This document shows positions 7,405 through 12,192 of a DNA stretch of 12,192 nt, one piece after another. Made by a program: the position numbers and the translations under genes. Position 1 is the first letter of the stretch; each line of letters starts with the position of its first letter. The notes under the pieces were generated by a model. It made no database searches, was not told the origin of the DNA, and saw nothing but the letters and a program-made list of their open reading frames with translations. Origin of the DNA: Chitinophagaceae bacterium (lineage in GTDB: Bacteria > Bacteroidota > Bacteroidia > Chitinophagales > UBA10324); assembly GCA_023251195.1 (NCBI GenBank), contig JAHEZG010000082.1:1-12192 (forward strand). Reading direction: 5' to 3'.

Positions 7405-7752
7405 ATGCAAACGAATAAGAAGAACCTGATAGTTGATTTGAGTTTTCAGTTTGCGCTTGAAATAATTGATTTTGTTGAAGTGCTTGAATCAAAAAGAAAA
7501 TTCCAGATGGTTAATCAATTATTCCGTTCTGGAACTTCAATCGGAGCGAATATCAGAGAAGCTCAGAATTCAGAAAGTAAAAATGATTTCATTCACAAAA
7601 TGAAAATTGCTGCGAAGGAAGCCGATGAAACAGAATATTGGTTGTTTCTTTCAAAACATTCAAAATCTTATCCTGATACAGATGAACTTTTAACAAAAGT
7701 TGAATCAATTAATAAAGTACTTTCAAAAATAATTTCTTCTTCTAAAAAATAA
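7405..7752 (+). CDS. Four-helix-bundle protein, S23/23S rRNA intervening-sequence protein family (subtype with RSGTSIGANIREA)
   Basis: This is a 115-residue cytosolic protein, normal for the family and predicted all-helical. The diagnostic stretch is QLFRSGTSIGANIREAQ (38-54), followed by the helix DFIHKMKIAAKEADETEYWL (61-80). The family was first found encoded in intervening sequences of 23S rRNA genes in Leptospira, Coxiella and others, and is related in fold to the Avd accessory protein of diversity-generating retroelements. The molecular function is not established; positively charged faces suggest nucleic-acid binding. The gene lies wholly within the inverted repeat at 7324-7810 and is oriented with the operon, so it should be read on the accB-accC transcript. 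It belongs to a different subtype from the gene at 9244. Confidence 0.9.
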   Translation: MQTNKKNLIVDLSFQFALEIIDFVEVLESKRKFQMVNQLFRSGTSIGANIREAQNSESKNDFIHKMKIAAKEADETEYWLFLSKHSKSYPDTDELLTKVESINKVLSKIISSSKK

Positions 7753-7778
7753 TTCAAATCGCACTATTGTATTTCATT

Positions 7779-7810
7779 ATCAAATCATCAAATTACCAAA
7801 TCATCAAATC
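7779..7810 (-). repeat. Right arm of element 1 inverted repeat
   Basis: It is the perfect reverse complement of 7324-7355. It ends 8 bases before the accC start, and a further partial unit CATCAAAT (7813-7820) runs into the start codon. On the transcript it would form the 5' leader of accC. Confidence 0.9.
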
Positions 7811-7818
7811 AGCATCAA

Positions 7819-9156
7819 ATGTTTAAGAAAATTCTTATAGCTAACCGTGGAGAAATTGCATTGCGCATTATTCGCACCTGCAAGGAAATGAATATTCGAA
7901 CTGTTGCATTGTATTCAACTGCCGATCGTGAAAGTTTGCATGTGAAATTTGCTGACGAAGCAGTTTGCATTGGCCCTCCGAAAAGTTCTGAAAGTTATTT
8001 GAACATGGCGCGCATCATGAGCGCTGTTGAAATTACCGGTGCCGATGCCATTCATCCCGGATATGGATTTTTAGCAGAGAATGAAAAGTTCGCTGAAATA
8101 TGCGCTGAGTACGGAATGAAATTTATCGGCCCCACATCAAGCATGATTGCACGGATGGGAGATAAAATAAGTGCGAAGGAAACCATGAAGAAGGCCGGAG
8201 TTCCTGTTATTCCGGGTAGTGAAGGTTTGCTTACTGATTTAAAAGAAGCAAAAAAAATTGCTAAGAAGATTGGCTATCCTGTAATTATTAAAGCAACTGC
8301 AGGTGGTGGCGGAAAAGGAATGCGCATTGTTCGTGAAGAAAATGAATTGGAAGAATCATGGGCAAAAGCAAGACAGGAAGCAGGTGCATCATTCGGTAAC
8401 GATGGTGTGTACATGGAAAAATACATTGAAGAACCTCGCCACATCGAAATTCAGGTTGCAGGTGATCAGTACGGAAAAGCTTGTCACTTATCAGAGCGTG
8501 ATTGTTCTATTCAGCGTCGTCATCAGAAATTATTTGAAGAATCTCCATCACCATTTATGACTGATGAGTTGCGAACCAAAATGGGAGATGCAGCCATCAA
8601 AGCATGCAATGCAATAAGTTACGAAGGAGTTGGTACAATAGAATTTCTCGTGGACAAGTACCGGAATTTTTATTTCATGGAAATGAATACGCGGATTCAG
8701 GTAGAGCACACTGTTACAGAAGAAGTAATCAACTATGATTTAATTAAGGAGCAGATAAAAATTGCAAACGGCGAACCTATCTCCGGCAAAAATTATATTC
8801 CTGCCATGCATGCCATAGAGTGTCGCATCAATGCAGAAGATCCTTACAATGATTTTCGCCCGTGCCCGGGAAAAATCACCAACCTGAATACGCCCGGTGG
8901 TCATGGTGTTCGAATTGATTCACACATCTATGCAGGATATACCATTCCGCCTTATTACGATTCCATGATTTCAAAAATCATCACAGTTGCACAAACCCGA
9001 TTGGAAGCCATTGAAACAATGGAGCGCGCACTGAGTGAATATGTAATTGAAGGAATAAAAACCACTATTCCTTTTCATCAGCAGCTGATGAAGAACAAAG
9101 ATTTCCGTGAAGGAAATTTCACTACAGCGTTCATGAATACTTTTCAACTTAAATAA
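7819..9156 (+). CDS. accC: Biotin carboxylase subunit of acetyl-CoA carboxylase
   Basis: AccC carboxylates the biotin of AccB using ATP and bicarbonate. At 445 residues it is the standard stand-alone length (no fused carboxyltransferase). The ATP-grasp features are all present: KKILIANRGEIALRI near the N terminus (3-17), HPGYGFLAEN (79-88), the glycine-rich ATP lid AGGGGKGM (161-168), ERDCSIQRRHQKL (226-238), and the metal/catalytic stretch EMNTRIQVEHTVTE (288-301). ECRINAED (334-341) also matches. The ATG at 7819 is the family start. It is separated from accB by the S23 element, so its supply may depend on read-through or on processing of that stem. Confidence 0.97.
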   Translation: MFKKILIANRGEIALRIIRTCKEMNIRTVALYSTADRESLHVKFADEAVCIGPPKSSESYLNMARIMSAVEITGADAIHPGYGFLAENEKFAEICAEYGMKFIGPTSSMIARMGDKISAKETMKKAGVPVIPGSEGLLTDLKEAKKIAKKIGYPVIIKATAGGGGKGMRIVREENELEESWAKARQEAGASFGNDGVYMEKYIEEPRHIEIQVAGDQYGKACHLSERDCSIQRRHQKLFEESPSPFMTDELRTKMGDAAIKACNAISYEGVGTIEFLVDKYRNFYFMEMNTRIQVEHTVTEEVINYDLIKEQIKIANGEPISGKNYIPAMHAIECRINAEDPYNDFRPCPGKITNLNTPGGHGVRIDSHIYAGYTIPPYYDSMISKIITVAQTRLEAIETMERALSEYVIEGIKTTIPFHQQLMKNKDFREGNFTTAFMNTFQLK

Positions 9157-9157
9157 T

Positions 9158-9194
9158 CAGTAGGCAGTATACAGTCGGCTGTATGCAGTTTTGC
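9158..9194 (+). repeat. Left arm of element 2 inverted repeat
   Basis: It contains two diverged 14-base units, AGGCAGTATACAGT (9162-9175) and CGGCTGTATGCAGT, that are reverse complements of the units in the right arm with a few substitutions. Confidence 0.8.
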
Positions 9195-9227
9195 AATCCT
9201 TTAATTCAGTTGGTAGTTTTTTGCCTT

Positions 9228-9240
9228 TCATAATTTTTTC
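9228..9240 (+). promoter_or_regulatory. Leader motif shared by both S23 genes (element 2 copy)
   Basis: TCATAATTTTTTC lies 3 bases before the ATG at 9244 and matches 7379-7392 except for one A. TTG at 9210-9212 stands 18 bases upstream of TAATTTTT (9231-9238), which would fit a -33/-7 pair, but transcription would then start almost at the ATG. Confidence 0.33.
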
Positions 9241-9243
9241 ATA

Positions 9244-9639
9244 ATGAATTCATTTCAGGATTTAATTTCTTATCAAAAAGGTTTTCTGCTTTCGATGGAA
9301 ATTTTCAATCTCTCAAAGAGTTTTCCTGTTGAAGAAAGATATTCACTGATTGATCAAATGAAAAGATCATCAAGGTCAACTTGCGCATGTATTGCCGAAG
9401 CTTACCGGAAAAGATTATTCGAAGCACATTTTATCAGTAAATTATCTGATGCTGATATGGAAAATACTGAAACACAAGTTTGGTTAGATTTTTCAATGGC
9501 TTGTAAATACATTTCAAAACCAATTTATAATGAGTTGATAAAAAAGTCTGAAGAGGTTGGAAAACTAATTGGTTTCATGATGAACAATCCAGCGAAGTTT
9601 CAAAATACATTTCAAAAAAATTATCAGAAGAAAAAATAA
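9244..9639 (+). CDS. Four-helix-bundle protein, S23/23S rRNA intervening-sequence protein family (FPxEERYSLxxQxxRS subtype)
   Basis: The protein has 131 residues and is predicted all-helical and basic. Family features are the opening FQDLISYQKGFLLSMEIF (4-21), FPVEERYSLIDQMKRSSRS (27-45), AEAYRK (51-56, where relatives usually have IAEGxGR), and NTETQVWLDFSMACKYI (74-90, as in the common ELETQL helix). The C terminus is a Gln/Lys tail. It is the more widespread S23 subtype and clearly not a recent duplicate of the gene at 7405. It sits inside the inverted repeat 9158-9687 and is probably read with accC. The function is unknown; by family it may bind nucleic acid. The reading frame is intact. 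Confidence 0.88.
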   Translation: MNSFQDLISYQKGFLLSMEIFNLSKSFPVEERYSLIDQMKRSSRSTCACIAEAYRKRLFEAHFISKLSDADMENTETQVWLDFSMACKYISKPIYNELIKKSEEVGKLIGFMMNNPAKFQNTFQKNYQKKK

Positions 9640-9650
9640 TTTTAACGACA

Positions 9651-9687
9651 GAAAAACTGTAAACTGCCTACTGTAAACTGCCTACTG
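9651..9687 (-). repeat. Right arm of element 2, containing two identical 14-base tandem units
   Basis: ACTGTAAACTGCCT occurs twice in direct succession (9656-9669 and 9670-9683), followed by a partial third copy, ACTG (9684-9687). The arm pairs with 9158-9194. It ends 4 bases before the ATG of the VIT-family gene, so a folded stem would lie against its start codon. Confidence 0.85.
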
Positions 9688-9691
9688 ACTT

Positions 9692-10390
9692 ATGCACGAC
9701 CATCCGCACCACGAAGAACATTTTAAAAGCCCCGATATGGTTCGGGATATTGTGATTGGAATGGCCGATGGACTCACCGTTCCATTTGCACTCGCTGCCG
9801 GATTGAGTGGTGCTGTTGATTCAAACTTAATAGTTATCACAGCCGGTGTTGCAGAAATTGTTGCAGGAAGCATTGCCATGGGTTTAGGCGGTTATCTTTC
9901 TGCAAAAACAGAAGTTGATCATTATCACGCCGAGTTGAAGCGCGAATATTATGAAGTAGAAAAATTACCGCACAAAGAAAAAGAAGAGGTGCAGGAAGTA
10001 TTAGAGGCGTACGGAATAAGTGAGGCAACGAGAATAAAAGTGGCTGAAGAAATGTCGTTGGATAAAGACAAGTGGGTTGAATTTATGATGCGCTATGAAT
10101 TGGGATTAGAGAAACCGGACGATAAACGCGCCGGCCGAAGCGCCGCAAATATTTCCATCTCCTACATTGTTGGTGGGTTCATTCCACTCAGTGCCTACTT
10201 CTTCACTTCGCATCCGCACGATGGATTGGTTTTTTCATCCATAATTACACTCGTCGCATTATTTATTTTCGGATTTTTTAAAAGCAAGGCAACCGGTCAA
10301 TCACCTGTTGCAGGCGCATTGCGTACTACTTTGATTGGTGCATTAGCTGCTGCAGCTGCTTTTGGTATTGCTTCGTTAATAAAAGTTTAA
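9692..10390 (+). CDS. VIT1/CCC1-family divalent metal (iron/manganese) transporter
   Basis: This 232-residue inner-membrane protein belongs to the vacuolar iron transporter family, which moves Fe2+ or Mn2+ out of the cytosol. The signature DGLTVPFALAAGLSG (26-40) lies in TM1 and is followed by TM2 (about 45-68) with GGYLSAKTE (66-74). A charged cytosolic region rich in Glu (E85, E88, E90, E96, E98, E99, E102, E105 and others, about 72-145) corresponds to the family's metal-binding domain. TM3-TM5 are at about 153-172, 177-197 and 206-230, giving the usual five. The N terminus MHDHPHHEEH is His-rich and may bind metal. It lies downstream of accC with only element 2 between them. Its own promoter is not evident. 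Which metal it carries cannot be decided. Confidence 0.9.
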   Translation: MHDHPHHEEHFKSPDMVRDIVIGMADGLTVPFALAAGLSGAVDSNLIVITAGVAEIVAGSIAMGLGGYLSAKTEVDHYHAELKREYYEVEKLPHKEKEEVQEVLEAYGISEATRIKVAEEMSLDKDKWVEFMMRYELGLEKPDDKRAGRSAANISISYIVGGFIPLSAYFFTSHPHDGLVFSSIITLVALFIFGFFKSKATGQSPVAGALRTTLIGALAAAAAFGIASLIKV

Positions 10391-10410
10391 TTTTTTTCAT
10401 TCACTTATAA

Positions 10411-11202
10411 ATGTCTCTCGAACATCATGGCAAGCCGGAAATTATGTTTCAACAACAGTTGGACAACGCAAGGCAATATGTTGTTCCGTTTATTCAGCAG
10501 GTGAAAACTGAAATCAAAAATTTAAAAGTTCTGGAAATTGGTGCCGGTGAAGCAGGCGTGTTGTGTGCATTTGCTGAACAGGGAGCAGATTGCACCGGAT
10601 TGGAATTGCAATACTGGCGGGTAGATCGCGGAAAAGAATATGCAAAAGATTTTATCAGTCAGTACAAATTGAACTTGAGAGTTGGAAATTTTTTTGATAC
10701 TGAGATACAAAAAGAATTCACCGGAAAGTTTGACCTCATTATTTTAAAGGATGTGATTGAACACTTGCCCGAACAGGAAAAGGTGATGAAAATTTTAAAA
10801 CAGTTTTTGAAAAAAGACGGAATTATTTTTTTTGGATTTCCACCCTGGTGCATGCCATTCGGTGGTCATCAGCAGGTGGCCATTGGTAAATTAGGAAAAC
10901 TGCCTTACTACCATATTCTTCCACGAAGCATTTACGAATTTGTATTAAAAAATATTTTTCATCAGAGCAATGGAACCATTACTGCGTTGCTGGAAGTACA
11001 CGACACACAAATTTCCATCAATCGGTTTGAACGGTGTGTTCGTAGTGGGGGAATGAAAATTATGAAGAAGGAATTATTCCTGATTAACCCCATTTATAAA
11101 TACAAATTCGGATGGAAACCACGCAAGCAAATTCCGATTTTAAAATCAATTCCGTACCTCCGCGATTTTTTTACTACCTGCTGCTATTATATAGTTGCAT
11201 AA
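10411..11202 (+). CDS. Class I SAM-dependent methyltransferase
   Basis: This is a 263-residue cytosolic enzyme with a Rossmann-like methyltransferase domain (about 15-150). Motif I is VLEIGAGEAGVLCAF (40-54), the acidic residue ending strand 2 is E65 in GLELQ, and DLIILKDVIEHLPEQEKV (108-125) matches motif II/post-II of the Methyltransf_11/23 type. GIIFFGFPPW (137-146) follows. The region after 150 (GGHQQ, LPYYHILP) resembles Bacteroidota methyltransferases often found near sugar-nucleotide genes; the acceptor substrate is unknown. It begins 20 bases after the VIT gene and is followed 84 bases later by the UDP-sugar decarboxylase gene, which hints at a role in cell-surface glycan or lipid modification, though this is inferred from position only. 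Confidence 0.82.
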   Translation: MSLEHHGKPEIMFQQQLDNARQYVVPFIQQVKTEIKNLKVLEIGAGEAGVLCAFAEQGADCTGLELQYWRVDRGKEYAKDFISQYKLNLRVGNFFDTEIQKEFTGKFDLIILKDVIEHLPEQEKVMKILKQFLKKDGIIFFGFPPWCMPFGGHQQVAIGKLGKLPYYHILPRSIYEFVLKNIFHQSNGTITALLEVHDTQISINRFERCVRSGGMKIMKKELFLINPIYKYKFGWKPRKQIPILKSIPYLRDFFTTCCYYIVA

Positions 11203-11252
11203 GTTTCATCTTCAGTCATTTCTTATTTTCTTTGCGCACCAAAATAAAAAAA

Positions 11253-11274
11253 CCTATTCTCGCTTGAGAAAAGG
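11253..11274. other. Hairpin upstream of the UDP-glucuronate decarboxylase gene (terminator-like on the minus strand)
   Basis: CCTATTCTC and GAGAAAAGG pair around a GCTT loop, giving eight base pairs with one A-A mismatch. On the + strand no T-run follows and the start codon is only 12 bases on, so it is not a + strand terminator; it could shape the leader. Read on the minus strand, the stem is followed directly by a run of seven T, a terminator shape, but no minus-strand gene is seen upstream. Confidence 0.35.
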
Positions 11275-11286
11275 ATAAAAGAATAA

Positions 11287-12192
11287 ATGAGCAAACGAAT
11301 TTTAATTACAGGCGCAGCAGGTTTCATTGGTTCGCATTTGTGCGACCGTTTTGTGAGCGAAGATTTTGAAGTGGTGGGAATGGATAACCTGATTACCGGC
11401 GACTTGAAAAACATCGAGCACCTTTTCCCGAAAAAGAATTTTGTTTTCTATCATCACGATGTATCGAAGTTCGTGCATGTGCCTGATAAGCTTGATTATA
11501 TTTTGCACTTCGCATCTCCCGCAAGTCCGATTGATTATCTGAAATGGCCGATTCAAACTTTGAAAGTCGGGTCACTTGGTACACATAATTTGTTAGGTTT
11601 AGCAAGAGTGAAAAATGCTCGCATATTGGTTGCTTCTACATCTGAAGTTTATGGCGACCCATTGGTGCATCCGCAAACCGAGGAGTATTGGGGAAATGTA
11701 AATCCGGTTGGGCCTCGTGGAGTTTATGACGAAGCAAAAAGATTTCAGGAGAGCATTACGATGGCGTATCACACTTATCATGGATTGGAAACACGCATCA
11801 TTCGCATCTTCAATACCTATGGTCCGCGCATGCGATTGAACGATGGTCGTGTGTTGCCTAATTTTTTCTACCAGGCATTATCTGGAAAAGATTTAACGAT
11901 TTATGGCGATGGAAGTCAGACCCGTTCGTTTTGTTATGTAACTGATCTGGTGGAAGGAATTTATCGTTTGCTCTTCAGCGATTATGCGCAACCGGTGAAC
12001 ATGGGCAACCCCGATGAAATCACCATCACACAATTTGCTGATGAAATAATTAAGCTGACAGCAACCACCCAAAAAGTTATTTACGAACCTTTGCCGAAAG
12101 ATGATCCGAAGCAGCGGCAACCCGATATAACCAAAGCAAGAACTTTGTTAGGATGGGAACCGAAAGTGCAGCGCGCCGAAGGATTAAAAATT
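11287..12192 (+). CDS. UDP-glucuronate decarboxylase (UDP-xylose synthase), C terminus cut by window edge
   Basis: This extended short-chain dehydrogenase/reductase converts UDP-glucuronate to UDP-xylose through bound NAD. 302 residues are visible, and about 10-20 more are expected. GAAGFIG (9-15) is the NAD-binding motif. The family-specific stretch YGDPLVHPQ...YWGNVNPVGPRGVYDEAKR (122-152) separates it from dTDP-glucose dehydratases. Catalytic residues are T118, E120, Y147 and K151, and the UDP-sugar region has YGDGSQTRSFCYVTD (206-220) and R277 in KQRQPD. There is no N-terminal membrane segment, so it is a soluble bacterial form. The product would feed surface-polysaccharide synthesis, in keeping with the methyltransferase before it. 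The 84-base gap upstream suggests a possible new transcript start. Confidence 0.92.
   Translation, partial: MSKRILITGAAGFIGSHLCDRFVSEDFEVVGMDNLITGDLKNIEHLFPKKNFVFYHHDVSKFVHVPDKLDYILHFASPASPIDYLKWPIQTLKVGSLGTHNLLGLARVKNARILVASTSEVYGDPLVHPQTEEYWGNVNPVGPRGVYDEAKRFQESITMAYHTYHGLETRIIRIFNTYGPRMRLNDGRVLPNFFYQALSGKDLTIYGDGSQTRSFCYVTDLVEGIYRLLFSDYAQPVNMGNPDEITITQFADEIIKLTATTQKVIYEPLPKDDPKQRQPDITKARTLLGWEPKVQRAEGLKI

Larger units (their letters stand above)
7324..7810 (+). mobile_element. IVS-like element 1: S23/IVP gene enclosed by perfect 32-bp inverted repeats, between accB and accC
   Basis: Left arm 7324-7355 and right arm 7779-7810 are perfect reverse complements over 32 bases. In RNA the stem could continue inward by a G-U pair and two A-U pairs (7356-7358 with 7776-7778). 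The 423 bases between the arms hold one gene (7405-7752) on the same strand as the operon, a 49-base leader and a 26-base tail. Only 5 bases separate accB from the left arm and 8 bases separate the right arm from accC, so without the element the junction would be about 13 bases, like its neighbours. No target-site duplication or transposase is visible. The plan (terminal stem, S23-family ORF in the loop) matches 23S rRNA intervening sequences. Mobility is inferred. Confidence 0.6.
9158..9687 (+). mobile_element. IVS-like element 2: second S23/IVP gene enclosed by imperfect 37-bp inverted repeats, between accC and the VIT gene
   Basis: Left arm 9158-9194 and right arm 9651-9687 are complementary at about 31 of 37 positions, with one more pair (T9157-A9688) outside. 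The loop holds one complete S23-family gene (9244-9639) in operon orientation. The left arm begins one base after the accC stop and the right arm ends 4 bases before the next start codon, so the element accounts for essentially the whole 535-base junction. The arms are unrelated in sequence to those of element 1 but have the same geometry and a similar tandem make-up. There is no transposase and no clear target-site duplication. Confidence 0.58.

Noticed and set aside
7324..7810. Insertion sequence with terminal inverted repeats
   Set aside because: No transposase or recombinase is encoded; the only gene is an S23-family four-helix bundle of 115 residues, and no target-site duplication is visible. 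A classical IS is not supported.
7405..9639. Diversity-generating retroelement (S23 proteins resemble Avd)
   Set aside because: There is no reverse transcriptase, and no template/variable repeat pair with adenine-specific mismatches was found.
7405..9639. Fragment of a 23S rRNA gene carrying the intervening sequence
   Set aside because: Flanking sequence is accB, accC and vit coding sequence; no rRNA sequence is recognisable.
9244..9639. Frameshift or decay of the second S23 gene because of the unusual AEAYRK and cysteine-containing core
   Set aside because: The frame is intact over 131 residues with family motifs in the right order; the substitutions are variants, not disruption.
11223..12120. 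Several minus-strand open frames over the decarboxylase gene
   Set aside because: They lie opposite a clearly conserved decarboxylase reading frame that continues from 11287 to the window end without a stop; the antisense frames are by-products.

Overview
The window looks like chromosomal DNA of a Bacteroidota species (Sphingobacteriia, Chitinophagia or Flavobacteriia grade, possibly uncultured). The grounds are moderate-to-low GC with long A/T runs, almost no Shine-Dalgarno sequences, a TAnnTTTG-type -7 box, a PdxA with the GDVNGIG variant of its N-terminal motif, and the gene order pdxA ... yceD-rpmF-plsX-fabH-efp-accB-accC. All confident genes lie on the + strand. No rRNA, tRNA, CRISPR array or transposase was seen.

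Layout. Positions 1-103 hold the tail of an unidentified gene that overlaps pdxA (90-1145, vitamin B6 synthesis). Next comes a 634-residue multi-spanning TMTC-like membrane protein with C-terminal TPRs (1197-3101). After a 168-base gap with a candidate promoter, a housekeeping operon begins: yceD/DUF177 (3270), rpmF (3809), plsX (4032), fabH (5019), efp (6129), accB (6824) and accC (7819). It supplies ribosomal protein L32, translation factor EF-P, and the first steps of fatty-acid and phospholipid synthesis: biotin carboxyl carrier protein and biotin carboxylase, KAS III initiation, and acyl-phosphate formation for phospholipids. Downstream are a VIT/CCC1-type metal transporter (9692), a class I SAM methyltransferase (10411) and a nearly complete UDP-glucuronate decarboxylase (11287 to the window end). 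The last two suggest a surface-polysaccharide region.

The most interesting structure is not the housekeeping genes but what fills three of their junctions. The accB-accC junction holds a complete four-helix-bundle gene of the 23S rRNA intervening-sequence-protein (S23/IVP) family, enclosed by a perfect 32-bp inverted repeat. The accC-vit junction holds a second, clearly different S23/IVP gene enclosed by an imperfect 37-bp inverted repeat. The fabH-efp junction holds a short relative without the gene: an imperfect 17-bp inverted repeat around 58 bases. The three pairs of arms differ in sequence but share the same plan. Each is built of short tandem units, the left arm lies within about a dozen bases of the upstream stop codon, and the right arm ends 4-8 bases before the next start codon. 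Both S23 genes also have a near-identical TCATAA(A)TTTTTTC motif upstream of their starts. This resembles the stem-plus-ORF plan of 23S rRNA intervening sequences, but placed inside protein-coding operons. I propose a family of IVS-like insertion elements; mobility and RNA processing are inferences.
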